A stretch of DNA of 35,431 nt from Hellea sp. (GTDB lineage: Bacteria; Pseudomonadota; Alphaproteobacteria; Caulobacterales; Maricaulaceae), in the NCBI GenBank assembly GCA_020631215.1, contig JAHDHS010000024.1, positions 1-35,431 of the forward strand, read 5' to 3'. Every line of letters starts with the position of its first letter. Positions within the stretch are counted from its first letter, which is position 1. Under the pieces are notes generated by a model. The model saw only the letters and a program-made list of their open reading frames with translations. It made no database searches and had not been told where the DNA came from. A program made the position numbers and the translations under genes. This document shows, piece after piece, positions 7,439-16,654 of the stretch.

Positions 7439-8161
7439 ATGTTTGAACTGATTTTGCAATCTACAACCACCCTTCATGAAGTTTCCTCTGGTGACTTTTC
7501 CTTTTGGTCGCTGTTTAAGCGCGCCGATTGGGTAGTTAAAGGTGTCATGATTTTATTGGCAATTGCGTCGATTTGGTCTTGGGTTGTCGCGATTGACAAG
7601 GCGGTGATGTTTTTCATGCTCCGCCGCCGCGCCACCAGCTTTGAGGATACATTCTGGTCGGGCCGAACGCTCGATGAGCTTTCTCAGGCTTTGGGTAATG
7701 ACACGCGTGATCCTATGGCGCGGGTTTTTGCTGCGGCTATGCGGGAATATAATGAAAGCCGTACAACGAGCACCCACCGATCAGATGCGGCGACACATGA
7801 CAGAATTGATGCGGTTATGAATTTGGTCGTAAACCGCGAACTAGCCAAAGCCGAACGCGGTATGACCGTTTTGGCGACTGTGGCATCAGCGTCGGTTTTT
7901 GTGGGCCTGTTCGGAACGGTTTGGGGCATCATGAATGCTTTCCGCGCCATCGCGGCCAGCCAGAATACAAACCTGTCTGTCGTGGCGCCGGGGATTGCCG
8001 AGGCGCTATTCGCGACGGCTTTAGGCCTGATCGCGGCGATCCCGGCCTTGATATTCTATAATATCTTTACATCCGATTTGGATAAATATGGCGGCCGCTT
8101 GGAAGGCTATGCTGATGAACTTTCAGCCATTCTATCCCGTAAACTGAGCAAAGGGAGCTAG
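7439..8161 (+). CDS. tolQ: TolQ, proton-channel subunit of the Tol-Pal motor
   Basis: TolQ forms an inner-membrane channel with TolR that uses proton flow to energise TolA. From ATG 7439 the product has 240 residues and three membrane segments: near residues 33-55 (GVMILLAIASIWSWVVAID), 150-170 (ERGMTVLATVASASVFVGLFG) and 190-210 (ALFATALGLIAAIPALIFYN). The MotA/ExbB signature VGLFGTVWGIMNAF is intact. A GTG at 7379 would add 20 charged residues with no ribosome site, so I prefer 7439, though its own site is weak. tolR begins four bases after the stop. Confidence 0.95.
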   Translation: MFELILQSTTTLHEVSSGDFSFWSLFKRADWVVKGVMILLAIASIWSWVVAIDKAVMFFMLRRRATSFEDTFWSGRTLDELSQALGNDTRDPMARVFAAAMREYNESRTTSTHRSDAATHDRIDAVMNLVVNRELAKAERGMTVLATVASASVFVGLFGTVWGIMNAFRAIAASQNTNLSVVAPGIAEALFATALGLIAAIPALIFYNIFTSDLDKYGGRLEGYADELSAILSRKLSKGS

Positions 8162-8164
8162 GTC

Positions 8165-8617
8165 ATGGGCGCGTCTATCGGACCGGTTTCCCGCCGCAAA
8201 AACAGCTCCCGCCGCAGAGGTCGTCGGGGCGGGTTGAATGCCGATATCAATGTCACGCCATTGGTGGATGTGATGCTGGTGCTGCTGATCGTATTTATGG
8301 TCGCTGCGCCTTTACTGTCTGTCGGTGTGCCATTGGAACTGCCGAAAACAGATGCGAAATCTCTGCCGTCACAGCAGGAACCCATCACAATCTCTGTCAA
8401 CTCAGACGGTGTCGTCTACATTCAGGATGATGAAATTGCGCTGGATGACCTTGCGCCGAAACTAATAGCTATTGCGTCCAACGGTTATGAAGAACGTATC
8501 TATCTGCGGGCTGATGAAAGCTCGGATTACGGAGCCGTAATGAAAGTCATGGCGCGCGTGAATGCCGCCGGGTTCTCAAATTTAGGGCTCGTGACCGATC
8601 CTGTGAGTTCGCAATAG
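8165..8617 (+). CDS. tolR: TolR/ExbD-family protein
   Basis: 150 residues with the expected plan: a basic cytoplasmic tail (residues 10-22 rich in Arg), one membrane helix (VDVMLVLLIVFMVAAPLL) whose first Asp in NVTPLVDVML is the proton-carrying residue of the family, and a periplasmic domain with YLRADESSDYGAVMKVM. It pairs with TolQ as the stator of the motor. GGGAG precedes the ATG. Its stop TAG is directly followed by the tolA ATG, suggesting coupled translation. Confidence 0.95.
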   Translation: MGASIGPVSRRKNSSRRRGRRGGLNADINVTPLVDVMLVLLIVFMVAAPLLSVGVPLELPKTDAKSLPSQQEPITISVNSDGVVYIQDDEIALDDLAPKLIAIASNGYEERIYLRADESSDYGAVMKVMARVNAAGFSNLGLVTDPVSSQ

Positions 8618-9427
8618 ATGAAGGCGGGCTTGCCCATATCGCTTTTGCTGCACGGTTCTTTTTTCTTTGGTTTTACGGTGTTTAGTGGCCAGACCAAACC
8701 TTTGGCCGAAGGGCGGGTAATCCCGATAGAAATTATCTCACTGTCAGAACAAACTAACATCCGCGCGGCGGTCAAAGACAAAAAGCCCAAAGATGATACG
8801 GTCATGGAACTGACCAGCCCGATGGAACGTGCCGACGAGGCGGACGAGGTGATCAAAAAGACCGCCGATGAAACAACGCCAAATGTGGACGTTGCAGAGG
8901 CCGTCATTCCTGATCGGGAGGCGTTAGAGGTGTCCGACACACCAAAAACGGAGTCTGACAAAGCACCCAGCTTTGATCTGGATGCGCTTTCGGCTCTGGT
9001 TGATAAATCCAAAAGCACGGCGCCCGAAGCGAACCGGCAACAAGCGCTTCAAGGGGAAACAGATAAATATGCTTTCGCAGATGTTTCACGGGCGGGAACG
9101 GGCGAGGGCACAGATATGACCTTATCTGAACTCGATGCCCTGCAATCTGCCATGTATAAATGCTGGCGGATGCCGGCAGATGCTAGAGATCCTGAAAAAC
9201 TGATTGTCCGGCTTCAGGTTAAAATGTTGCAGGGCGGATTTATTGAAGATGTGAAAGTCATTGACCGGGCTGCGTCCCGCCGCAATGCACCCGGCAACCC
9301 GTTTTGGGATGTAGCCGAGCAGCGGGCTGTGAGGGCCGTCAATCAATGTGCACCTTATGATTTCCTTCCGGCTGAAAAATACGCATATTGGAAAATGATG
9401 ACCCTGAATTTCAGGCCACAGATATAA
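8618..9427 (+). CDS. tolA: TolA, envelope-spanning linker of Tol-Pal
   Basis: 269 residues. One membrane helix near residues 5-22 contains a His in LLLHGSFFF, as in other TolA/TonB anchors that touch TolQ. A charged Ala/Glu/Lys-rich middle (about residues 45-150) forms the periplasmic rod. The C-terminal domain (SELDALQSAMYKCWRMPAD to the end) is the TolA-III type that contacts TolB or Pal; its CW...C pair (MYKCW and VNQCAPYD) fits the usual disulfide. Identified by both domain form and position. The start abuts the tolR stop. Confidence 0.9.
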   Translation: MKAGLPISLLLHGSFFFGFTVFSGQTKPLAEGRVIPIEIISLSEQTNIRAAVKDKKPKDDTVMELTSPMERADEADEVIKKTADETTPNVDVAEAVIPDREALEVSDTPKTESDKAPSFDLDALSALVDKSKSTAPEANRQQALQGETDKYAFADVSRAGTGEGTDMTLSELDALQSAMYKCWRMPADARDPEKLIVRLQVKMLQGGFIEDVKVIDRAASRRNAPGNPFWDVAEQRAVRAVNQCAPYDFLPAEKYAYWKMMTLNFRPQI

Positions 9428-9445
9428 TTTTACGGAGTCTTTGTT

Positions 9446-10762
9446 TTGAAAGCTGTAATTGCCGTTTTAAGTGCTGTTATCGGTTGGCTGATGCTAACCG
9501 TCTCTTCGGCTCAGGCTCAAATCGAAATCGATATTACGAAAGGCAATCTGGATCCAACGCCGATTGCTGTGCCTGATTTTATCGGCACAGATGCGCAGAG
9601 CCGCCAGATCGGACGTGATGTCGCCGAGGTCATTCGCGCTGATCTGGAGCGCTCAGGTCTATTCAAATCGCTTGATCCGGCCAGCTTTCTTGAGACGCAA
9701 ACCAATATCGATTACGAGCCAACCTTTGCAGATTGGCGTATTATTCGTGCTGAGGCTTTGGTGTCCGGGCGGATCGTTACGGACAGTCCCACGCGGGTGA
9801 GGGTCGAATTTAGACTGTGGGATGTTTTCGCAGGCAAGCAGCTTGCAGGCATACGCTTTGCGACGACACCGCAAAATTGGCGGCGTTCAGCTCACAAAGC
9901 CTCAGATGCAATCTATAAGGCTCTGACGGGCGAAGACGGATATTTCGACAGCCGTATTGTTTATATTGATGAAAGTGGCCCAAAGACAAACCGCAAAAAA
10001 CGCCTCGCGATTATGGATCAGGACGGCCATAGTCCTCAATATTTGCTGGCGGGTTCTGATCTGGTGTTGACCCCGCGTTTCTCTCCAAATTCTCAAAAGA
10101 TCACTTATATGAGTTATGAGAATAACCGGCCGCAAGTTTATCAGTTGGAGATCGAAACAGGTCGCCGTGAGTTGTTGGGAGATTTTCCAGGCATGACATT
10201 TGCCCCGCGCTTTTCTCCGGATGGCAATAAGCTGATCATGTCTATGTCCAGGCGCGGAAATTCTGATTTATATGTCATGGATTTACGCTCCCGTTCGACG
10301 AACCGGTTGACCACTGATCCCGCCATTGATGTATCAGGCAGTTTTTCGCCGGATGGCCGCAAAGTCGTTTTTAATTCTGATCGAGGGGGTTCGCCTCAGC
10401 TCTACGTTATGAATGCGGATGGCACAGGCATAAAGCGTATCAGCTTCGGGAAGGGGCGTTATAATGCCCCTGTCTGGAGCCCGAGAGGGGATAAAATCGC
10501 TTTTGTAAAAAGCCAGGGCGGTAAGTTTTCTATCGGCGTGATGAACCCTGATGGTTCCGGTGAGCGTCAATTGACCGAGAGTTATATGGATGAGGGACCG
10601 ACCTGGAGCCCGAATGGCCGGGTTATAATATTCTCTCGTTCCACGCGCGGGCGAAATGCCAAAGCGGAAATCTGGTCTGTGGATTTGACGGGGCAGAACC
10701 TTCGGAAAATGCCGACTCCGGGACAGGCATCTGATCCGGCTTGGTCACCTATATTGCCATAA
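9446..10762 (+). CDS. tolB: TolB, periplasmic beta-propeller protein
   Basis: 438 residues starting at TTG 9446, supported by GGAG eight bases upstream and a signal peptide ([20 protein letters not shown], cleavage after AQA). The N-terminal alpha-beta domain reaches about residue 165. A six-bladed propeller follows, with repeated FSPDG-type turns (for example [65 protein letters not shown]). TolB binds Pal and is released by TolA. TTG initiation may keep its level low. A possible terminator follows before pal. Confidence 0.96.
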   Translation: MKAVIAVLSAVIGWLMLTVSSAQAQIEIDITKGNLDPTPIAVPDFIGTDAQSRQIGRDVAEVIRADLERSGLFKSLDPASFLETQTNIDYEPTFADWRIIRAEALVSGRIVTDSPTRVRVEFRLWDVFAGKQLAGIRFATTPQNWRRSAHKASDAIYKALTGEDGYFDSRIVYIDESGPKTNRKKRLAIMDQDGHSPQYLLAGSDLVLTPRFSPNSQKITYMSYENNRPQVYQLEIETGRRELLGDFPGMTFAPRFSPDGNKLIMSMSRRGNSDLYVMDLRSRSTNRLTTDPAIDVSGSFSPDGRKVVFNSDRGGSPQLYVMNADGTGIKRISFGKGRYNAPVWSPRGDKIAFVKSQGGKFSIGVMNPDGSGERQLTESYMDEGPTWSPNGRVIIFSRSTRGRNAKAEIWSVDLTGQNLRKMPTPGQASDPAWSPILP

Positions 10763-10807
10763 TTTTGCCTCTAACTCCGCTAATAGACTTGATAAATTGT
10801 CATAAAA

Positions 10808-10840
10808 AGCAGTCTTGCCATGTGAGGCTGTTTTCGTTTT
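10808..10840 (+). terminator. Possible terminator between tolB and pal
   Basis: AGCAGTCT (10808-10815) can pair with AGGCTGTT (10825-10832), including two G-U pairs, and the second arm continues into TTTTCGTTTT. The gap to pal is 110 bases. It may lower read-through from tolB rather than end transcription, with pal having its own promoter. Confidence 0.4.
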
Positions 10841-10872
10841 GATAATGACATAAGGGCGTAAAGGAGGACAAT

Positions 10873-11451
10873 ATGACCCGCAAATTTATTCTAGCCAGTT
10901 TTGTCGGCGCTAGTCTTATGACGGCCTGCGCATCACAACCGGATCCCGTTGAAGAAGTCGTTGAAGCCCCGATTGCCGCCCCTGAGCCTGTCACCCAAAC
11001 GCCGCCCCCACGTGTTGTTCAGGATACAACGCCGCCGCCCGTCGTGCTTCCGCCAGACCCTAATCTGCCAATTCCCGGCACCGCAGATGATTTTGCCTAT
11101 CAAAGCGGCGGGGAGCCTCGTGTGTTTTTTGCCTACAACCGTTACGAGCTGACCAATGAAGCCCGGGACGTTTTGCGGCGGCAAGCAAATTGGTTGCAGA
11201 TTTATAGTGAATACACAGCCGTGATTGAAGGCCATGCTGATGAGCGCGGAACGCGCGAATATAATTTAGCCCTCGCAGAGCGCCGGGCCGATTCAGTTCG
11301 GGCCTTCCTGGTTAGCCAAGGTGTGACGCCCAACCGCTTGCGGACTGTGTCATATGGCAAGGAACGCCCAATTGACCCACGCTCAAATGAAGAAGGCTGG
11401 GCTAGAAACCGCAATGGCTTCACCAATTTAAATAGTTCTTCATCCTCATAG
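10873..11451 (+). CDS. pal: Pal, peptidoglycan-associated lipoprotein
   Basis: 192 residues with a lipoprotein signal ending in the lipobox MTAC, then a proline-rich linker (residues 23-65), then an OmpA-type domain. The peptidoglycan-binding motif reads VIEGHADERGTREYNLALAERRA, with the Asp and Arg that hold diaminopimelate. Pal sits in the outer membrane and is recruited to the division site by TolA/TolB. The C-terminus is odd: after RNRNGF the chain ends in an Asn/Ser-rich tail (NLNSSSSS) instead of the usual RRAVTVL-type strand. AAGGAGG lies just before the ATG. Confidence 0.95.
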   Translation: MTRKFILASFVGASLMTACASQPDPVEEVVEAPIAAPEPVTQTPPPRVVQDTTPPPVVLPPDPNLPIPGTADDFAYQSGGEPRVFFAYNRYELTNEARDVLRRQANWLQIYSEYTAVIEGHADERGTREYNLALAERRADSVRAFLVSQGVTPNRLRTVSYGKERPIDPRSNEEGWARNRNGFTNLNSSSSS

Positions 11452-11505
11452 GCCACATTAACGCGGTGTTCACCACTCTGACTGCCTTTTAACGGGCAAG
11501 TCTTT

Positions 11506-11529
11506 CGGCGCTGCGCTATAGTAGCGCCG
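11506..11529. promoter_or_regulatory. Inverted repeat around a -10-like TATAGT before cpoB
   Basis: CGGCGCT (11506-11512) and AGCGCCG (11523-11529) are perfect 7-bp arms, with TATAGT at 11517-11522 in the spacer. No good -35 is found at the right distance. It could be an operator over a weak promoter or a hairpin in the pal-cpoB mRNA. Confidence 0.35.
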
Positions 11530-11549
11530 TAAACATATGAGGTACTCCC

Positions 11550-12419
11550 ATGCGCGCGATGATTTTATCCGCTATTTTACTGTCGACGGTCTTTGTGACG
11601 CCTGCCGCCGCGCAATCGAAAAAAGAACTTGCGGCGCAAAACGCGGCGCTCTCTCAGCGCATTACAAGACTGGAGCAGCGTATGCTGACGGGCGACCCGG
11701 CAGCAGAGCGCCTGATGCAGCGCATGGACGCGCTTGAGACCGCGCAGCGCACCTTAACAGGCGAAGTGGAGCGTCTGCGATATGAACGCGACAGCCTGAA
11801 AGAAGAGGTTGAGGCCTTGGAAGGCGATATTCGGGCCATGCAGGACTTATCCAACCGGATGAAAATCCATCTGGACGCGGTTGACCTTGTTGCGCGCGAG
11901 CAGCAGGCGCAAAGACCGCCTATGAGTGCCGGCCCGACATCACCGATTTCAGCCATCCCGTCTGCCCCGGTTTTCAAGGAACAAGACCTGGTGCTGGAAG
12001 GCGCCGCGCCGCAGGCAACAGCGACGCAGCCATCCAATGACGTTAGCGAGTTAGGGCAGCTCGGCAAAACCAAACTCGCCGAGGGCGATTATGGCGGCGC
12101 TCAAGTGGCTTTGAAACAGTATTTACAGTTCAATCCTACCGCGCCGGACGCCGGAGAAATGCAATATTGGCTGGGTGAGAGCTATTTCGTGCGCGGAGGA
12201 TATGCCGATGCCGCGGAAAGCTATATCGCCTCCATGCGCCAAGACCCGCAAGGGATCAAAGCGCCGGACGCAATGATCCGGCTGGCCGCCTCTTTACGGG
12301 AACTAGGCCAGCGGGCTGAGGCCTGCCAGACCCTTGCCAGCTTCCCGTCGCAATATCCCAATGCGCCAGAGCAAGCCAAAAACAAGGCCCGTACCGAAGC
12401 CGCCCGCACGGGGTGCTAA
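11550..12419 (+). CDS. cpoB: CpoB/YbgF, Tol-Pal cell-division coordinator
   Basis: 289 residues with a signal peptide (MRAMILSAILLSTVFVTPAAA), a coiled-coil N-terminal part (about residues 22-110, heptads such as LAAQNAALSQRITRLEQRM and LRYERDSLKEEVEAL), a low-complexity linker, and three C-terminal TPR repeats (about residues 170-285; KLAEGDYGGAQVALKQYL, WLGESYFVRGGYADAAESY, IRLAASLRELGQRAEACQT). CpoB links outer-membrane constriction with septal cell-wall synthesis in E. coli. Position right after pal confirms the call. GAGG lies eight bases before the ATG. Confidence 0.94.
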   Translation: MRAMILSAILLSTVFVTPAAAQSKKELAAQNAALSQRITRLEQRMLTGDPAAERLMQRMDALETAQRTLTGEVERLRYERDSLKEEVEALEGDIRAMQDLSNRMKIHLDAVDLVAREQQAQRPPMSAGPTSPISAIPSAPVFKEQDLVLEGAAPQATATQPSNDVSELGQLGKTKLAEGDYGGAQVALKQYLQFNPTAPDAGEMQYWLGESYFVRGGYADAAESYIASMRQDPQGIKAPDAMIRLAASLRELGQRAEACQTLASFPSQYPNAPEQAKNKARTEAARTGC

Positions 12420-12456
12420 GGCTGGATAATTACGAAAAGGGGTGCTAACGCGCCCC

Positions 12457-13722
12457 ATGTTGCAGGCTAAGCTCAACCATCTTTACGGCTATGTTCAATC
12501 CCTGGACACAGACGCGATTGCCATCGCTTATTCCGGCGGTGGTGACAGCACGGCTTTGCTGCATATGCTGCGGGACTATCCCGGCGTTAGCCACGCCTTT
12601 ATCGTCGATCATGCCCTACGCGAGGGCAGTGACCAAGAAGCCCGGCAAGCCGCTGAGTTTGCAAGACATTTGGGTTATGTGACTGAAGTCATCAAATGGG
12701 ATCATGATAATCCGGCCAAAGGCTTGCAGGTTAAGGCGCGGGCGTTTCGTTATGCCGCCATGGGCAGAGCGTGCCGGGCGGCAGGCATTAAGCATTTAAT
12801 GACAGCCCATACCGCGGATGATCAGGCGGAGACCATATTGATGCGTAAGGCACGTGATACGGGCTGGCGGGGACTCGCAGGTATGGCCAAGGTCAGCTAT
12901 GCGCCACTCTGGCCGGCCCTGGCTGATGTCTATCTGCACCGGCCCTTGCTGCAAAGCTCTCGGCAGGATCTTAGGGATTACAACATCCGCGAAGGCCTAA
13001 GCTGGGTGGATGATCCTTCTAATGAGAACCAAGACTTTACGCGCATTCAGGCCCGGACTGCGTTAACGCCGAAACCGGAAATGACGGTGAAATTATTGGA
13101 TGTGCAGGCGCAGAACTGGACGCGCCTACTAGCAGAACAACGGCTTTTCGGGACATGGCTGTCACACCATGCAAACATTACCCCGCAAGGCTATGTGCTG
13201 ACAGAGCGTGTTCCGCCAGCAGAGCTTTTACTGCATCTGCTCCGCGCCGTATCCGGGACGGGCGGTCCTATTGATGCCGCGCGGCGCGAAAATTTGGTGC
13301 AAGAGATGGGCCGTGCGGATTTCACGGCGGCGACGCTGGCGGGCGCATGGGTTGTTAAAACAATTGATGGGTTTTTATTCACGCGTGACATGTCCGCCGT
13401 GAAAGCCCGATCCGGCGAGACAGCTATTTTAACGGCTAGGACAACATTGCCCAAGGATGAACCTTATCTGTGGGATGGCCGGTTTATGATAACGGCACGC
13501 AAAGAGGGGATAGTTGCCACGGCCGCCCATGGACGGATTGAGCAGTTGTCAAAGTTAGATATGCCGCAGGACATTCAATCCCTACCCAAAGAAGTACGCC
13601 CGACCCTGCCGGTTTATGAAGCGGATGGCCAAATTATCGGTTTTGGGGCGGGGGAGTGGCCTGAACTGACCGCTACAGCCTGCCATAGCCGCCGTCTATC
13701 CGAACGCTTTCCTGCGACATAA
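12457..13722 (+). CDS. tilS: TilS, tRNA(Ile)-lysidine synthetase
   Basis: TilS joins lysine to C34 of tRNA-Ile(CAU), changing its reading from AUG to AUA. The ATP loop AYSGGGDSTALLHML is near residue 20-33, FIVDHALREGSDQEA carries the adenylation-domain Asp-His, and TAHTADDQAETILMR is the second N-type ATPase motif. About 421 residues; the C-terminal regulatory region is present. ATG 12457 or GTG 12442 could be the start; the GGGG stretch is 12 bases from the former and touches the latter. It follows cpoB within 40 bases, the usual alphaproteobacterial order. Confidence 0.93.
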   Translation: MLQAKLNHLYGYVQSLDTDAIAIAYSGGGDSTALLHMLRDYPGVSHAFIVDHALREGSDQEARQAAEFARHLGYVTEVIKWDHDNPAKGLQVKARAFRYAAMGRACRAAGIKHLMTAHTADDQAETILMRKARDTGWRGLAGMAKVSYAPLWPALADVYLHRPLLQSSRQDLRDYNIREGLSWVDDPSNENQDFTRIQARTALTPKPEMTVKLLDVQAQNWTRLLAEQRLFGTWLSHHANITPQGYVLTERVPPAELLLHLLRAVSGTGGPIDAARRENLVQEMGRADFTAATLAGAWVVKTIDGFLFTRDMSAVKARSGETAILTARTTLPKDEPYLWDGRFMITARKEGIVATAAHGRIEQLSKLDMPQDIQSLPKEVRPTLPVYEADGQIIGFGAGEWPELTATACHSRRLSERFPAT

Positions 13723-13760
13723 TTGACGCCAGTGGCTAGATGCGGCCTAAAAAGCGTCAA
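13723..13760. repeat. Inverted repeat TTGACGC...GCGTCAA overlapping the tilS end
   Basis: Perfect 7-bp arms at 13723-13729 and 13754-13760 with a 24-base spacer. The right arm is followed by a short T run (13768-13773). It may be a loose terminator for tilS or a binding site upstream of ftsH. Confidence 0.35.
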
Positions 13761-13787
13761 ATTGCTGTTTTTTAAGCGTATCAGGCG

Positions 13788-13815
13788 CTTTATTTTGTGC
13801 CAGCAGCCCCTATGT
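13788..13815 (+). promoter_or_regulatory. Possible heat-shock (RpoH) promoter for ftsH
   Basis: CTTT (13788-13791), 17 bases, then CCTATGT (13809-13815). The alphaproteobacterial RpoH pattern is close to CTTG-N17/18-CYTATNT, so only the fourth -35 base differs. It lies about 40 bases before the ftsH ATG. ftsH is a known RpoH target in many proteobacteria. Confidence 0.4.
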
Positions 13816-13853
13816 GTTAAAGACAGAAATATCGAATTGATCGGGACAGCGGA

Positions 13854-15791
13854 ATGAAAAATTCAAATCTGAGAAATATAGCCATCTGGGGCATGTTGAT
13901 TACCATGTTCCTGATCATGATGACCATGAGCCAAAACGGTCTGCAAAACACGACCGACAGCAATGATCTCACTTACTCAGAGCTTGCTACAAAAGTTCAG
14001 GCCGGAGAGGTAGTGTCGGCGAAAATTGACCCCGACGCTGGAGTGATTACAGGCAAGCTGGCCGATGGCGGAGATTTCAAAGCCAATATCGGCAATTATA
14101 ATCTGGACGCCGATGAAGTCTTTGAAGGTAGCGATGTTGTCTATGAATTTACCGAGGTCAAAAAGCCGTCTTTGATGCAGAACCTGCTGATCAGCATCTT
14201 ACCGCTTTTAATCATTGCGGGTTTGTTTGTTCTGTTCTTCCGCAATATGCAGGCCAGCGGTCGCGGCGGGGCGATGAGTTTTGGGAAATCCCGCGCCAAA
14301 TTGCTGACTGAAAACACCAAGCGCGTGACATTCGAAGACGTGGCGGGCGTTGAATCTGCCAAAGAAGACTTAAAAGAAGTCGTGGAGTTTCTACGCGACC
14401 CGAGCCGGTTTACCCGACTGGGTGCGCGCATTCCAACCGGCGCTTTGTTGGTGGGCCCTCCCGGTACAGGTAAGACCTTGCTGGCCAAAGCCGTTGCGGG
14501 TGAGGCGGGCGTGCCATTTTTTACGATTTCCGGTTCGGACTTTGTTGAAATGTTCGTCGGTGTTGGTGCTTCCCGTGTAAGGGAAATGTTCGCCGATGCG
14601 CGTAAACATGCGCCTTGTATCATCTTTATTGACGAAATTGATGCGGTGGGTCGTCATCGTGGTGTCGGGACATCCGGCGGTCACGAAGAGCGCGAACAGA
14701 CACTCAACCAATTGCTGGTAGAGATGGACGGCTTTGAAGGCGATGAGGGTATTATTATCATCGCGGCGACGAACCGTCCTGATGTGCTGGACAAAGCCTT
14801 ACTGCGTCCGGGTCGTTTCGACCGTCAAATCGAAGTGCCTTATCCTGATATTCAGGGCCGAGAGAAAATCCTTGAGGTTCACATGAAAGGCAAGCCGATT
14901 GCAGCGGATCTGGACGTGAAATATATCGCCCGCGGCACGCCCGGTTTCTCCGGGGCTGATCTGGCCAACCTCGTTAATGAGGCGGCTTTGCTGTCCGCGC
15001 GGCGGAACAAGCTGAAAATCACCATGCGCGAATTTGAAGATGCCCGAGACAAAGTCATGATGGGCGCGGAGCGGCGCACGCTTGCCATGACGGATGAAGA
15101 AAAGGAAATGACAGCCTATCACGAAGCGGGTCACGCCATTGTCGGCCTGAATATGGAAGGCAGTTTACCGATCCACAAGGCAACCATCATTCCGCGCGGA
15201 CGTGCGCTGGGTATGGTGCAATATCTACCTGAGCGGGACCAGATATCGCAAAGCCGGCAGGAAATGATTGCCCGTATGGCGATGGCGATGGGCGGACGCG
15301 CCGCCGAAGAGATCAAATTCGGCTATGACAAAGTCACATCCGGCGCGAGTTCGGATATTGAGCAAGTCACCCGTATCGCGACGGCCATGGTCACAGAATG
15401 GGGCCTGTCAGATGAAATTGGTCCAATCGCTTATAAGGATACAGACCAGCAAAGTTTCATGCCGGGCATTGGGCGTGGATCATCGATTTCACCCGAGACA
15501 GCATCGCGGATTGAGGCGGAAATCAAGCGTTTCGTGACAGAGGCGCATGACACCGCAACGAAGATTCTAAAGAAGAAAAAGAAAGACTGGGTCGCGCTGT
15601 CCGAAGCTCTGCTGGAATATGAAACCCTGTCCGGTGATGAAATCACAGCGCTGCTAAAGGACGGAACCAAGCCACAGCGCCCGGACGGCACAGGCGGTGC
15701 CAAGCCCGCGGTGGCCGCCGTGCCGACGACGCGCAAGCCAAAGCCGCTCGGCGGCCCGGCTACCGCACGGGACGTTGATCCGGATGCGTAA
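13854..15791 (+). CDS. ftsH: FtsH, membrane-anchored ATP-dependent zinc protease
   Basis: 645 residues, normal length. Two membrane helices (about residues 9-26 and 110-129) enclose a small periplasmic domain. The AAA domain has Walker A GPPGTGKT (201-208), Walker [12 protein letters not shown] and the second region of homology ending in [16 protein letters not shown]. The zinc site HEAGH is at residues 423-427. FtsH degrades unassembled membrane proteins and short-lived cytosolic regulators. A possible RpoH-type promoter precedes it and a strong intrinsic terminator follows eight bases after the stop. An unstructured Pro/Ala/Thr-rich tail ends the protein. Confidence 0.98.
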   Translation: MKNSNLRNIAIWGMLITMFLIMMTMSQNGLQNTTDSNDLTYSELATKVQAGEVVSAKIDPDAGVITGKLADGGDFKANIGNYNLDADEVFEGSDVVYEFTEVKKPSLMQNLLISILPLLIIAGLFVLFFRNMQASGRGGAMSFGKSRAKLLTENTKRVTFEDVAGVESAKEDLKEVVEFLRDPSRFTRLGARIPTGALLVGPPGTGKTLLAKAVAGEAGVPFFTISGSDFVEMFVGVGASRVREMFADARKHAPCIIFIDEIDAVGRHRGVGTSGGHEEREQTLNQLLVEMDGFEGDEGIIIIAATNRPDVLDKALLRPGRFDRQIEVPYPDIQGREKILEVHMKGKPIAADLDVKYIARGTPGFSGADLANLVNEAALLSARRNKLKITMREFEDARDKVMMGAERRTLAMTDEEKEMTAYHEAGHAIVGLNMEGSLPIHKATIIPRGRALGMVQYLPERDQISQSRQEMIARMAMAMGGRAAEEIKFGYDKVTSGASSDIEQVTRIATAMVTEWGLSDEIGPIAYKDTDQQSFMPGIGRGSSISPETASRIEAEIKRFVTEAHDTATKILKKKKKDWVALSEALLEYETLSGDEITALLKDGTKPQRPDGTGGAKPAVAAVPTTRKPKPLGGPATARDVDPDA

Positions 15792-15798
15792 GACGAAT

Positions 15799-15824
15799 GC
15801 CCCGCTTCGGCGGGGCTTTATTTT
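15799..15824 (+). terminator. Intrinsic terminator of ftsH
   Basis: GCCCCGC (15799-15805), TTCG tetraloop, GCGGGGC (15810-15816), then TTTATTTT. A 7-bp all-GC stem with a stable loop and T tract is a clear Rho-independent terminator. Confidence 0.9.
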
Positions 15825-15835
15825 ATGAGGGCTGT

Positions 15836-16654
15836 GTGAGTTTCAACCGTCCTAAAATTATGGGCATTCTGAATGTCACGCCGGATAGCTTTTCCGATGG
15901 CGGGCGCTATGATAGTCTGGAATTGGCTGTCAAACAGGCCTTGCGCCTGATTGATGATGGGGCGGATATTATAGATATTGGCGGAGAGAGCACGCGGCCA
16001 GGCGCCGAAGAAATTTCGCCCGAGGAAGAAATCCGGCGCACCGTGCCCGTGATTGCCGCCATACGAGACGCCACGAAAGACCACCTGGAAGCCCCGGTCA
16101 TTTCGATTGATACGCGAAAGCCCGACGTGGCCGAAGCGGCGGTGCATGCGGGGGCGGATGCTTGGAATGATGTCACAGCGCTCACATTCGATCCGCGCTC
16201 TGAGGGGCTGGCGGCGGAACTCGCCTGTCCCGTGATCATCATGCATATGCAGGGCTCGCCTGAGACCATGCAGAACAGTCCGCATTATGATGATCCTGTG
16301 GCCGAGGTGAAAACCTATTTGGCCCGGCGCATTGATGCGCTCGAATTTGCAGGCGTGGAGCGGGAAAACATCACCATTGATCCGGGCATTGGCTTTGGGA
16401 AGCGGCAGGAAGATAATCTGGCTATCTTGTCAAAACTCGACGCCTTTCACGATTTGGGTTGTCCCATCTTGATAGGCGCGTCGCGCAAAAGCTTTATCGG
16501 CCGGATAGACGGCAGTAGCGCCGATGACCGCCTGGGAGGTTCACTCGCAACCGCTCTCTGGTCAGCTGCGTTAGGTGCGGATATCATTAGGGTGCATGAT
16601 GTCAGTGAGACCGTGCAGGCGGTGAAAGTTTGGGAGGCGATTTGTGACAACTGA
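15836..16654 (+). CDS. folP: Dihydropteroate synthase
   Basis: FolP joins 6-hydroxymethyl-dihydropterin pyrophosphate with p-aminobenzoate in folate synthesis and is the sulfonamide target. From GTG 15836 it has 272 residues. The two signatures are present: MGILNVTPDSFSDGG near residue 8 and DIIDIGGESTRPGA near residue 43; DPGIGFGK and GASRKSFIG are the later pterin and phosphate loops. A longer frame from ATG 15797 is unlikely because its first codons are the ftsH terminator hairpin; GAGGG four bases before the GTG supports the choice. Its end overlaps the next frame by 11 bases. Confidence 0.94.
   Translation: MSFNRPKIMGILNVTPDSFSDGGRYDSLELAVKQALRLIDDGADIIDIGGESTRPGAEEISPEEEIRRTVPVIAAIRDATKDHLEAPVISIDTRKPDVAEAAVHAGADAWNDVTALTFDPRSEGLAAELACPVIIMHMQGSPETMQNSPHYDDPVAEVKTYLARRIDALEFAGVERENITIDPGIGFGKRQEDNLAILSKLDAFHDLGCPILIGASRKSFIGRIDGSSADDRLGGSLATALWSAALGADIIRVHDVSETVQAVKVWEAICDN

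Noticed and set aside
12410-12448. 10-bp direct repeat GGGGTGCTAA at the cpoB end and tilS start
   Set aside because: Only two copies 29 bases apart and partly coding; likely chance or a small local duplication without function.
15797-15835. folP start at ATG 15797
   Set aside because: Those codons are the ftsH terminator hairpin; GTG 15836 has a ribosome site and the usual N-terminus.
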